In this document: positions 1 to 12,600 of the stretch, one piece after another | Position numbering within the stretch: the first letter of the stretch is position 1 | How the letters are laid out: each line of letters opens with the position of its first letter | Source: Ancylostoma caninum | Taxonomy: Eukaryota > Nematoda > Chromadorea > Rhabditida > Ancylostomatidae | Length of the DNA: 64,000 bases | Direction of reading: 5' to 3' | NCBI GenBank assembly: GCA_037903475.1 | Contig: JBAJFG010000002.1 | Coordinates: forward strand, 3,162,001 to 3,226,000 | Position numbers and translations under genes: made by a program | The notes under the pieces: generated by a model | What the model was told of the DNA's origin: nothing | Database searches by the model: none | The model's input: only the letters and a program-made list of their open reading frames with translations

Positions 1-660
1 TCACAAAATGATCGGAAAACCATTTTCGAGCCATTTCCTGACTAATGGGGACGAGATGTCTAACACTCTCTCACTAGAGGGCGCAGAGAATTTTTTAATT
101 GATCGACAGCGCCAGTTCGCTGCTTCAATTTTAGCTTCAACCAGTCAGTTCCTATTCCTTTAGGGGTCCGTATCTCTGTTAAAGTGCTACTTTTTGACAA
201 GTTTAAACAGGTAGAGGTAAGTTTCGGTATGAATAGCCGTCTCCGGACATAATGTGATCGTCGAACACTCCATCAAGCATAGACCCGTAGCCTGTAGATC
301 CAAGATCGTCTAAAATGAAGAACTGGAGTGTTGAGCAACAGTACCTGAATGCTTCGAACACATACGCAAACTTGAGACGCATACACATAGACGAATCAGT
401 CACTGTAGAGAGACGTTTCCACAATCAGTTTCATATTTTCCAGTGATGCTTCACGTCACACCAAAACCACGCGCAAAATGGGAGACGCCGGGTGGGCGGG
501 CTGGGCACCAGGGATGGGTTTGGGTACTGAGTCTGAGGCGGATATCTCGCTTATTTCTGCGGATTTTTTGCTGAAACATTGGCAATTGCCTGTGGAGCCT
601 ACCCGCTATCATAATCTAATGAGCAGTCAGCCCCGAGGGTTTTGCCTGGACACTGCCTCT
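1..660. other. no confident gene at the left edge
   Basis: I recognise no gene here. On the minus strand, 203-424 is open and contains a stretch (about 225-325) rich in D, G and S that looks somewhat like an exon, bounded by possible splice sites, but neighbouring frames do not join and I cannot name it. The DNA should belong to an intron of the inositol oxygenase gene that ends at 2050, or to the end of a minus-strand neighbour. Confidence 0.3.
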
Positions 661-1507
661 AAAGGCAGTGTGTCACCTCGTTCTCGTGTTTGAGGTTTTA
701 GCAGATTCTGATGCTCTTCAGTGCGCCGAATCCAGCGGTACTCATGAAATGTTAAAAAACTGCTTCTAAACCCGTTTTTAAATCGTTTTCGGGACGGGTT
801 TGGAACAGTGTGTCGAGCCCAGTGGATGTGTTAAAGGCAGCACCCGTCGAAACCACCATGTTTGTGATTTCGCCAGATTTTAGGGTTTTTGGGGGAGTAT
901 TGCTCATATCCGGTAATGAAATCGCGTGAAACACCCGAGAAAGCCGGGAGAACGCGATACTACCTTCCATGCGCAGGCGAGTATTCCGGCGGCGCCCTGC
1001 GTGAGCAAGTGGGTCCCAGCACGCAGACAGGGAATCGGCAGCAGCCCGCATGCGTTTAAATGCGTAAGCTGGCGCGTCGGGCCCTCCAAAGCACTGGCCG
1101 ACCGGGCGTGCACGCGACGGCAGTTCGCCGTTTTCTGCAGGTAAGTCGTTACTGTGTCTGTTCCCTTGCAGATTCGTGATGTGCGCGACGTCTACTTTAG
1201 GGTTTGGAGCCCAAGTTAGTTAGTCCGCAAGTTAGTTCACGGACCACTTGGGCGGAGCGTTCCGTGACTGTGCTGGCTGCCCGCCATGACTGCAGAGTTG
1301 GCCAGCACGTCTAGACGTGTCCGATCGATGAGATCAACGGCTTCACACGTCCACTCGGCCCGACAAACTGTTCCAAATCCTGTCCCGGAAAACGTTTAAA
1401 AAACGGACTTAGAGACAGTTTTGTAACACATCATTGGAATCAGCCTGACGGAGGTTTAAAGTCTGTTGTTATCTACAACCCGCAACACGAGGTGACACAC
1501 TGCCCTT
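661..1507. repeat. inverted-repeat element (AAAGGCAGTGTGTCACCTCG ends) with a nested second element
   Basis: The left end reads AAAGGCAGTGTGTCACCTCG and the right end is its near-perfect reverse complement (1488-1507). Similarity between the arms continues inward for over 150 bp, for example around 770-830 against 1340-1400. At 831 the left arm is interrupted by TTAAAGGCAGCACCC, the end signature of a different family also present at 25265 and 58013. This suggests nested insertion. Related short ends occur near 22844 and 60548. No transposase was seen, so it is probably non-autonomous. Confidence 0.7.
831..1140 (+). repeat. TTAA/GGCAGCAC family, copy 1 (nested)
   Basis: It starts TTAAAGGCAGCACCC and shares an ordered set of phrases with the copies at 25265-25674 and 58013-58330: TTTCGC, then GGTTTTTGGGGG, then a GTGAAACAC block, then a GC-rich stretch ending near GTTAGCTGGC/GTAAGCTGGC. 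The right-hand boundary is approximate because no clear right terminal repeat was found. Confidence 0.6.
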
Positions 1508-1721
1508 GAGAATCAGGGTTCCCGATGCTTCGGACATTTAACATCCATTATTGGTCTCAGTAGCTCACAGAGATTCTGAGTATTTCAGCGAAAATCTCGA
1601 AAATCATTTCTGAGATGGGACTTTGTCTTTACAGAATTCTGAAGCTGAAGCTGGATGCAATTCTTCTCAAAATTCACCATGTTTTACGAGCATTTCTTCT
1701 TAAGCATCAGAATCCTTCTAG

Positions 1722-2050
1722 GTGCTGATCAACCACGGCTCCAAGCTTCCCGATGATGCGTTGTACGCGATCCGCTTCCACTCCTTCTATCCGTATCATT
1801 CACATGGTGCCTACAAACAGTTCGCGAACGACAAAGATAAGCAGCTTTTGGATGCTGTGCTGATGATGAAGTGGGCTCTATCTATCACTTCAGTAATTCT
1901 TAAAAAAGTTCTTTAATGATAGGAAACTCGGTATTTTTCAGCGCTTGCGATTTGTACTCGAAAAACGACGAGAAACCAGACATCGAGCAGCTGAAGCCCT
2001 ATTATCAGTCATTAATCGATAAGTACATTCCTGGAGACGTTGCGTGGTAG
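1722..2050 (+). CDS. myo-inositol oxygenase, last two exons (partial)
   Basis: Inositol oxygenase (MIOX) is a di-iron enzyme that opens the myo-inositol ring to give D-glucuronate in the cytosol. The exon at 1722-1870 follows a TTCTAG acceptor and encodes LINHGSKLPDDALYAIRFHS followed by FYPYH, the family's IRFHSFYPWH signature. It ends at AA|GTGGGC. The exon at 1942-2050 follows TTTTTCAG and gives NACDLYSKNDEKPDIEQLKP, then YYQSLIDKY and a C-terminal DVAW before TAG, matching the conserved end of MIOX. The junction is in frame (phase 2). The iron-ligand histidines of the N-terminal two-thirds are not in view. Upstream exons must lie left of the window, or were not recognised in the repeat-filled DNA before 1722. 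This assignment is strong on motif grounds. Confidence 0.9.
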
Positions 2051-2871
2051 ATGCGATGATTGCTCTTCTACGAAGATTTCTATAAAAATTAATCTGCTAC
2101 ATCACTGGCAAGTAATGAATTAGCCCTCCAAAATAATTAGGTAGAAAATGCGGATTTGTCAAGAATTTAACCACCGCTGTTCTTCCGAGCTGCGAACTGA
2201 TAGAAAGTATGTAGTCCAAAGCTGAATAAGAAGTTTTACAAGGAGGATCATGAGATTAGAGAAGGTCACAGTGCGACGGATAGGTTGAGAATTGGCCGCG
2301 GTTGAAGGTTCCTTTACATTGCCTATCTGGTAGTCGATTCCCACACAAGTTCTTTTCCATGGCCTCACTACGCGTGTGCACGCGTCGCGTGGCCATGAAA
2401 ATATCAAGAGGCGTGTCAGCGGGCACATGTGATCCCGCGAAGGCAGCCGTTAGCTCTGAATAAAATGCAAAAAAAAAATGTTTGACTTCACCCGTACCAA
2501 TCGCTGGGGTCATGTGGAGGAAGTAACGGTTGGAGGAGATAAAGATGGATAAGAACACGAAATTGGAGGCTGAATACTTCACAGGATAAGGGCATTCAGT
2601 GCAAGCTGGAACAACTCCATTTACCACAGGATCAGAATTCGCACAGAGTTGACAGCCTGATGACATCTTCACAGAACCTTTCTTATCCATCGTCACTTTT
2701 TGCATCTATGAAAAACTGGCCCAAAGATTTTTTTTGAGTCACTCGAGTCATTAATTGCTGGATTTGTCAACGTTCTAAGAAAAGTGATCTAATCGACGTT
2801 TCGAGGAGGAGGAGCTTTGAAGAAGTAAAGGTGCACATTCTTGAACCGTACGAGTTGTATCACAAGTATAC
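2051..2871. other. intergenic, unexplained open frame on minus strand
   Basis: A 149-codon minus-strand frame covers 2256-2705 and begins near a CxxC...CxxC stretch (CQLCANSD...CTECPYP). It has plausible splice signals inside, but I recognise no family and the lower half (2340-2450) is GC-biased, repeat-like DNA. I do not call a gene. Confidence 0.3.
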
Positions 2872-3368
2872 TTAACACATTCGCGACCCTACGCTTTTGA
2901 CATGGTGTGTCACATGGGACACACGCGCTTTGGCACAAGTGGGACCCCTGCTTAACCGCTTGAGCACGTGGTCCCTCATGGTAGGAAATTCTTCTGCTCC
3001 GCCGCATAATACCCCGAATCTGCGTAAATCTGAACCCGATCTTCTTCTCTTTTGTGATCTCAAGAGTGTTTCCAAATGTTTGTCGTCCATTCACTTGATA
3101 CTAATTGTAGTTTCTTTTTTAGGTGTATCGTTCTCTCTGGTGTATGTTTCAACCATATATTTAAAAAAGTTTGAAAATCTGCTCTGCCCAGTGCATGTAT
3201 AGAAAGCATGAATATTTGTTAGTACAACACTACATAGAAGTTTGCTAATTATGACTGCTTCACAGAAATATAACACTGGAAAGAGCGTGCTCACCCTGTT
3301 GAGCACGCGGTCCCACGCGTCGCACCATGCGTGTCAACCGGTTGAGCACATTGTCGCGAAGGTGTTAA
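2872..3368. repeat. TTAA-bounded inverted-repeat element, 497 bp
   Basis: It begins TTAACACATTCGCGACC and ends GGTCGCGA-like ...TCGCGAAGGTGTTAA, so both termini read TTAACAC-(C/A)TTCGCGAC inward. The sub-terminal regions on both sides contain GAGCACG(T/C)GGTCCC blocks. No transposase was seen. It is a miniature element candidate using TTAA targets. Confidence 0.6.
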
Positions 3369-3669
3369 TGACAACATGTAATAGAAAAAATGGAGGGATA
3401 TATCGCGTTTTTCTACAGATATTGAATTTGCAAAAAAAAGAGCTCGTGCACCCTGGACGAGCGTGGGACTTAGAGCCTTCCCAAGTACGCACAGCATGCA
3501 CATGAATCCGATCATAAATTTCAATCTGATAGTGCTGCATTCGAATTATCCATCATTTATTCAGAAGCTGTGTTGAATATTTCTTGTTCAGTTGCCTCTA
3601 ACTATACCTCTGTAGGATATTCTATTCAAAAATATCTGTATTTACAAGTCATAGACACTCTTCGACTTT

Positions 3670-6600
3670 TCACATAACACTACAGACGGCCGACTCGACA
3701 TTCGGTTCGCTTATAGAGACGCCGGAGTCATTGCTTTGAGCAGTGCGGAACTTCCTCTTCACAGACTGCAACCTAGTCAAAGCGCGACGAGTTCGTGATG
3801 GTCCTGGACGGAACGCGTCAATCACCTGGAAGTATAAAGCAAGTAAAAATTATTGGAGAGAGGTGTATGTATGTGGACAGATGTATTTGTATGTAGTGAA
3901 TTTGGTAAATTTTCACTTATTATAATGCTATACAAAACTTCAAAAAAGCCTAGAAGAATAGGTGATCAGTCCGCTTGCGCGCTTTCTTTGGTCTTCAGTG
4001 GGGCAAGAATCACTTGTTGTTTGCCGGCAAAAGTTGAGAGCGGTCCGCCAGAAAAACGCTCGAGATGCCCAAAAGCGCATTTTCTGAGCCCCAATTTTTG
4101 CCAAAATGTAGTTCCAAGAAGTGGCTCAAATTTCAATTACTTATCTAGACAGAGATGCCTTTTTCTCAGCTCTGGAACCTTTATCTCGCGACAAAAATTT
4201 GCCAAACGACAAAAAAAAATGGAGGTCTCCTTGTTGTTCGTTTCTCAGTTTCCAAAAGTTCTCACCGCAGAGCGTCTGGGGCACCCTTATACAATAAGAT
4301 ATGGTCCCTTCTAACAAAAGGAATTATATCGTATCAAATAACACCCAGATTATCGTGTATTAAAGTTGTGGAAAAACAGAAGACAATGCAAAAACGATCT
4401 CCTTTTCCCTTTGTTGCTTACTTCAATTGGACTGCTTCTTGTTCTTGGATTACTGTTTTATCGACTTCGTCACTAATCAACACATTCAAAGTTATGACGT
4501 TATGAGTAAATAAATAAATAAAAATAAGAGAGATACAAATAACTGCTCAGTCAACGAGACTCACTTGCTGCTGTCGAAGCACCGCTCTTTTCGAACTATC
4601 CCACATCTCCGCTCCCTCAGTACTATGCAGTTCCCGGTAACCGTCGATGGAATCAGCTGGGCCTGCAAGCATAGATGTGTGAAGATGGGTGAATGAGCTG
4701 ACAAACAATCGGGATACCTTTCTCTACGTCGCAGATTTCCCAAACGCTCATTTTCTCGTTCTTCTCGAGGAAGTAGGTCAACACCTTGGTGGAGCCAACC
4801 TCGAACACAGTGTGCTGTGTAAATGTGAAGTTTGACTTCTGATTCCTGGACACAGTCCTGAAAGTACAGTTGTAGTCGGGAAATCAGGCACACATTCGAA
4901 AAGAAACTAACGTTCGAACTGAATTTGTGAGCAGGATTTTTCCTGGAAGACTGAATGATCGGATCTGCCTCGCAACGTTCACGGTTTGGCCAAAAATGCA
5001 GTATCTAAAACATGTACGGGTTAAGAAATAGGCGTCATACAACGTCCTAGTAGGACCAGCTCTCAGCAGCAGAATCTGGAAACAGCCCCTTCGATTTAAA
5101 ATGGGACTTTGAGAGATGATTAAGGGCAGCACCCACTTAAATTGTCATGTCTGTGGTTTTGAAATTTTGGGACCATAGTCACTGTCTTAACAATTCTACG
5201 ATGACAGCAGCACCTAAAACTCAACCATTCCTAATATATACAGAGAACTCCAAACAGACGCAGTCAAGAGTCAGGACCGCGGCGCGGCTCTCTTGGGCAG
5301 AGTCACGGGAGCTCAGCATAGTGTGCGCCTGCGTCTCTGCCCAGGAGAGCCGCGCCGCGATCTCGACTCTTGTCCACGTACGTTTGGAGTTTACTATAAC
5401 TAGTGGAATGTGCGAGATCCAGGATCAACAGGATCAGCGTGGAGTTGTTCGATCGACTTGTGGCTGCACCTGATTTGGTGGGCACCCACTTCCTTTCTTG
5501 TTATTATAGAGCAATCTCTTAGTCCCTAGCATTCCTCTTTTGCACTGCTTAACACGACCAATTTATCCACTTGCCATTTCACAACAAATCTACCAGTTTA
5601 ATTACTTGTATGGCTGATTTCATGCAGTGTTTCATCTCCGATTTTTTTTTTCATGGTCCAGGGACTGTTCTAGAATTCGCTGGTGTTTCTGCCAGAGCTT
5701 GATTGGTCAGGCCATTGTTTTCAAAATTCGTCTTCTTTCACCAACTTCGGGAATGCTGCAAAACAGTTCCAAAAATCGATTTCGCCGACAAACAGCTGAC
5801 AAAAAGGGCAGCAGGATCGACTTTTTTGGATCGGGTCCACATCGGAAGGATCGCGCAGCTCGCTCAATCTGTTCGAACGCGATGAATTTGGAGATTTCAT
5901 AAAACGGACATTTCAAAGGCTTATTTTCAGTATTGTAACAGTGTTTAGCGCACGATATCAACCCGAATTATGCCGAAGCCTCGACGTTGGAAATTTCCGT
6001 GGGTGCTGCTTTAAGAAAGAAAGTGAAGTATTTAGCAGTGATACACCAATAGCAGATTTCTTGAGAATAAGAATATGCTTCTCGAAAAAAGCTAACTGGA
6101 GACCCTCACATTCCGTAAGAGGGCCTGGCAAGAATGCATGTAGCCGCCCAGATGCTTTATTGAGATGTATCCAGGGTAAATGTGTTGACGCCTGTGTTAA
6201 CGGTGAGTAAATTTGTGTGGTGGTAATAAGTCTACTTTGGGTAATCTCAGTGATGCATGCGGCCCCACATACCTCGGTTTTTCTTGACTGACCACTCCTG
6301 CAACAACAGGCCCGCAGCTGATACCAACTCTCACCTGAAACAGTCTTCTTTGGAAAAGGATGGGAAGAATCGGCAATACTTGCAGAAGAATTTGCTGACC
6401 CTAATAGCAAGGTTCATCCCCGGAACAACAACGAGCCTTCCGGAAAATACGAATCCTAGGGCGAGGTTGAGCATATTCTCGGCATGGTCTTCGTTGGCGT
6501 TAGGCGCTCCGCTTACTACTAGGTAGCTGTCCATCAGTGACAGCACTTTGTAGCACTAGAATGATCACGTTTGGAATTGTCATGCGAAACAAATCACACC

Positions 6601-9600
6601 ATGCTATTACCTCGTGCTTGTGGATGAGATAGTCGAATCGCTTAAAGAGCTGCTCAATCACATCCACCACCTGAACAGCTATTCGACGTTAAGGTTTATT
6701 CCAATATGAGAAAAACATCCATAACATCGAGTTGTCTCTGCGTGCAGTTGATTAAGAATTCATTATTTTCAGAAAACACTTGGATCCCAGGGGCCACCTC
6801 ATTCCGGCGGCTGACTCAATGTTTCTCTCTAACAGCGTCGCGCGTCAGAATATCAAATGCGCTGAGGCCATCGACTAGGGATTTCGCATCACGAACTCAA
6901 GTAATAATATAGAGCGATCGGTGATAACTCAGATCCACATCTGCTTCGAAAGTACTATACTTTTTGATCACATTGAACTGAGCAGAGCGGAGCAGCAAAA
7001 AAGAATATTATTCACTCTTGGTGACAATTTTTGACGCACACAGAATGTCTCAAAGTGGTGTTATATTTTTTGAGTTTAGAGAAAACAAACGTGAATGTTC
7101 CCCTATACTTTTCAAAATCTGTCGTAACTATACATTATGGTCCCTCTTTTAAGAGATATTTATTGAATTTTGACGCTTTTGCAGCTCTTCATTGATGACC
7201 GAAATGTTTCGAATTTTCGCCTTCATTTCGAAACATTTGGTTAGCTCTGTGCCCTAGTTCCACGTCTAGTTGTCGGTAAGTAACCGTGATTAGCCTAGCC
7301 TACATTGTCAAAGGGGGGGGGGGAGAGAGGGGTTGACTCAGGCATGGCCGCTTCAAATACATTTGATAAACTTGGCTAGGATTAGCGCTCTTGATAAACC
7401 TGGCTAGGATTAGCGCTCGGATGGAAATGATGCGCAGATACCGCATACATAAATAGCGGTGGCCCATCAGCGGACTCGAGAAAGACGTCGCGAACCCGCG
7501 CCGCGCGCGCCGTAACCGGGTTCTCTGCTGTTGTTATGCTATCTTTATCAGATTTTCTATCCGATTTTAGGGATTTTCGAACAAATCGGAAAGAAAAGAG
7601 CCTAGGAATAGAATTCCGACGGCAGACAACACCGATCCAGGTGGGCGCGGCGCAGTCGCGCTGCGTCCTTCTGGTGGCCGCGGATGGGCCACCGCCATTG
7701 CCGTCCACTGTAAGTAGAGTGAGCGTCGATGGAGCCGACGAGTCTGCGAAGTTGGCCATAAACAGCAGCGCGACCGCACCGCGCGCTGGAATCGCTAGTT
7801 TGCCCATCGGATGAAACAAGTAGAAGAAAACAAAAAACACATCTGCGACTATTCATTAGCCGTTTGCAGTTACCATACTACTGATGCTATGTGTAGTTAT
7901 TTAGGAACATATGCGTATTGTTGTCCAATTCTGAGTTTTTTTTTACTTTTGTAGATAATTTTGTAACGGTATTGCGTGGGCCTTCGTAGTAAATAGATAA
8001 GTGAAAATAAACAAAAATAACACGAGCGCATACCTCGGCTGGTTTGCAATTTCCACTTATGGTGACAAAGTCCGGAACGTCCGCAAACATAACCGAGCAC
8101 TCCGAAAACTCTTCTGAAAAAAAAACCTACAGTATTTGTAAAGGGCAACACTGATGACTTCTGGATTCCCTGCGGGGTTTCTGCTCAAGCTAAAGGTTTG
8201 TTTCGGATGAGGAAGTGTGGCATATTATTTACATTTATTATACATATATATATATTTGTATTTATTATATATGTATATATATTATATTTATATTTATTAT
8301 ATATATTGTATTTATATTTATTATAAAAAAACATGCAAAGTGAGATATTAGATGAGGCCTTGTTCGCGACTTCTTTTCTTGTCAAAAATTAAAGCCTCAT
8401 AAACGATTTTTCATGTAAATAATCCTTTTCGTTCACTTAGTAACGGTATTATCAAAAATCGTATCCACATTCACCATCTCTTGCTGTATCACTTCGGGAA
8501 AGATTGGACCGCAGCACAGTCATTCCGCAATCTCAACGAAATTGTGGCTGAGGAAAAATCAGCAAAGCCAAGTCGAAAAATATTTGAATAATCCATGTGG
8601 GAAGGTGCAATCTTACAGATGAAGACGGAGGAGACCAATCAAATTTGAACAATCAGGAGCTTTTGGCACTTTGGAAGTGAAAGAGATTCGATTGACGAGA
8701 TTCTTCGTAAATGGAGCCTGCTCTTTTTGCTACAGAAAATCGGTGGAAATTGAACATTATTCCTGTCTGAGAGGTCGTGCTGACCCATTTGACCCTTCAT
8801 GTTTTTCCGAGCCCTTTCAGAGGAAGTACCATGGTTGAATGGTCCATATTGAAGAGTTTGGAAAGTATTCTCCCTGTCGAGTTTTCATCCTCTTCCAGAC
8901 TGTCCAAAGTTCTTGGTGCTTGAAATTTGATGGCCAACCTCTTCTTTCACCATCTGCAAATCTAGTATCTTACGAATATGAACAATCTTTCAACTCATCC
9001 TTGCTGATTTCTCTATCTTTGAAAGGCTCGCTGACATCATGGAATGACTGTGCTGCATTCCAACTTTTCCCAAAGTGATAGAGCATATTGTGGTGAAAAT
9101 GGATGCGGTTTCCGATAGCCCCTTTAATAAGAGGAAAGACAGGATTGTTCTCATGAAAAACCATTTGAAAATCTACAATTTTTTATCGAGAAAAGAAGTC
9201 GCGAAAAAGCCGCATTAATTATGCACCAACCTAAAAGATGCAGCGATGTAGACGAATATGTACTTTCTACTCCCTCAATTCTAATCTACTTAGAATTGAG
9301 AGAGTAGAAAAGGCATGCAAGCAGAACTTATCTCCTAAGCAAAAAAAAAATTTATTTCTGTAAGGAACGTCAATTGGAAAGAGCACGTTCGTAGAAATTT
9401 CAATGAGAATACGAATGAAATCTTTTGGAAATGCAAAACAAAGGGAAGTGATTGAATCCGAGCATTTGGGTTGACAGTATATGATCGAGTGCCTTCAGTG
9501 ATGAAAGACTTATACTCTATCACGATTTCAGCTTCAAAACGAGACCTCGTGTTCGTGAAAGAACACAAAAAAAACAAGCATACCTCATAAAAGAGAAACT

Positions 9601-12600
9601 TTTCGGAAATTCAGAGAAAAAAAACAGTCAAGATGCTCTGGAAAAGTGGGTTTGGCACATACTACAACTCGTTGTGAATGGTCTCGATGACAAGGAATGC
9701 TTCCCTTGCTAGACGAATTACCCTGAACAGAAACTCACGCGGCGGTGCAACCTTCCCGAGTCGAAAGGCATCTGCGACTACGCTCGGCACGAACTCGAAC
9801 AGGAGCTGATCGGTCTGATGCTTCTTTTTGTCCAGCTCCTCCGCCAATCCTTTCAACTTCCGCACAGTCTCCTCAAGCCGTTTGCTAGAATCGCGCACAT
9901 GCCGATAGCTGCTTAGAACAACAAACAACAAGGAGACGCTCACTTCAGCTCCATCTGGCAGATACGACTCTGATTGAGCATCACCAGGTCCCTGGTCGCA
10001 TCATGCATAGGCATATCCGAAATAAATAGCTTAAGGTTAAGGATGTCTCGTACGGAAGTGACGTGAGGCGAGCAGAGAAATACAATTGAATTTCCTCCGT
10101 CTACTGGCATCATTTGACCTAAACTTCCACGAATATATCTTCCCAAGAAAAAGGAATGGAGTAGGAGTAGCACCTTTGAGGCTGAGTGGCTGTTGAAACG
10201 CCTCGCTCGAGCCTTTTTCGACTTCATTGCGCTTACAGTGATGCTTCAGTTGGAATATAAACAAAGTGTTCAGGTAGGTCATTATGCTCTTGTGTGTGAG
10301 TTGCTGAAAACTTGCTATCGATTGTTGCTCATCGGAAATTCTTAATAGTAAGGACCTGAATATCCGCCGGCTGAACAAGTTGCACCAACTCCGTCAGCTT
10401 CAGCATCTTTTTATCAGCGAGTCCGTACTCAACAAGTAGATGTCTGCCTAAAAGCACGTTTCTAGACGACAAAAAAAACCAAAGTAAAAGAAATGTACAT
10501 ACCAACATGCTCAACCACCATTTGTCTATTAAAACAGATGTGGTAGGGGAACATTCTAGAGAAGTCCTTCAAATTTAGAGAAAGTGGCTGAACCTGAAGC
10601 GGAGACTGATGACTATCTGTCAAAGTTGTTCGTCACTTCTCTCTCTACTCGGGTTTTGATATCCTTCTAACAAGTTCATGATGATCATGCCCCCATGAAT
10701 TTGTATGAAGAGAAGGCATGAAAAACAGGTTCAGTAAACGATTTTCACTGTGACTCGAGAAACCATACAGAGAGATATCTTCTTCGAGGGTGTAGGTCAT
10801 GATCAGGGTGTGGGATACTCCATTTCCGTTATACGCTTCCGTTTTACTCCCATCGTCGTATTTCTTTTCGGCCTTACATGTTAGAGATCTCATAATTCAC
10901 TTCCGCTTCTCACTACACGCCTGGTCAGGCAGGATAAGAGGGAATGAGGCGGCTCGCGCTTCTGTGATCGGACCATTCAAAGGAGCAGGTAAGCAGTTGC
11001 CCAATGATTTCATTGAGTCCACTATTTCGTCAGTTTGTATGTGGTCTCTAGGTAACATCCTTGTGGAACACTCATGTATTCATAGCTTTCAGACCATCAT
11101 TCGTGGTTGATCAACTAAAGACGGCAGGTCTTTTCAGTGCACGTGCAGCAAGGCTTGCGGCAGCATCAGGGCTAACGCTTCAATGTCATTCCACCTTTGA
11201 TGGCATGAACAGACGAGCAATGGTTCATAATTCACTATCCACTATCCACCACATACTGTCTGAAAGCCGAATCTTCGGGTTTTTCAACCATGGAAAACTC
11301 TGATGTCTATCGAATATCGGAGTTGGCGTATTTTCAAAGCATTAACCACAATCATGAAAACTGTGGGAGTGCATATGATATAAGAATATTGGTGCATAGT
11401 AGAACTCTACAAATAAGGTCGAGAATCGTGAGATCATATGCTGGTATTTATTATATAACAACAATAAAGGGTCCCAAACCATTTACTACTTCCCCGAAAA
11501 TTCCTTTGTCTAGTGTGCTACTAATTAGCTTACTATGAATGACTCAACCGTATAACTACTCTCTTCAGATCCCTAAAATTTCGGACACCACACAACGTTT
11601 CGCATTTTACAGTCAAAATTTTTCTTCGTTTATCGGTTATTCCAATTTTATCGACTCTTCTTATGGAGAGTTCCAAGCTGCTTTGGTGCGTTAAATTGAA
11701 TGAGGTGAACGTACCGGATCGCAGACTTCGAGATCACTGGAAGCTCTAGTTTGTCGTTTGAATTTGTACGCCAAGCGCTTGCCGGCCCGATGCTCTTCGT
11801 CCGGTTCGAGCGAGAACACCACGTGCTCTACCATGCCGCTTTTTCGACGTTCTTGCGATCGTTCAACCACATTCACCTTCACCTCCATGTCGAACAACAG
11901 CCTGGCTGTGCGACGCACGAGACCTGGCAAGATATCTGCTTATTTCGGCAGCACTTAGGACAAAAAATAGTCTGTGTACCTTTCACAATCGGAAACAGTC
12001 CCTGTCTATGTGAGAAGTAGTGCAGGCGCAGGGATCCCTCGCCCACAGACTCGCACTGGAACGTCGGCCCTCGCATCTCGGACTTGAAGGCGATCTGATC
12101 GATGAAATAGTGCATCGAGTTGAGATTGTCGAGAAACTCCTGGAACATCTCATATCAGGTGAAGCTCCCTGTGTTGGTGTAGGTGCAGAGCAGAGGTGCC
12201 GGCAGCTCATTACTCATCGCAACGCATTCAGTCACGACATCAGCAATTACGTCAATGATGTTCGCTGCGTGAGCACGGTGTGTGAGTGGTCATGGCCACT
12301 GAAGTAGCACAAATAGAATTCGGTCAGAGAGGTGTTCTTTCGTAAAATATTGACAAAAGAAGAAAGAAAAAATCATGCGCTATTGACCTGTATATTCTGA
12401 ATTTGTAACCTTGACGTCTGAATTTATTATACAGCTGAAAGAAAATCCTCATTTTTTGTCAATAAATCTTCGAACGAACTGCCCAGGAGAATCCTCGTGT
12501 CCAAGACTTTGATTCTTTCGGAACCGTAGCGACAGCCTCACTAATTCTATGGAGGTTACACTGTCGAAGGCGTCAGCGTTCCCAAGAAGTAAGAAAGTCT

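Noticed and set aside
7382..7840. 152-codon minus-strand frame in a cyclase intron
   Set aside because: GC-rich DNA open on both strands, no motif, and it sits inside a well-supported intron.
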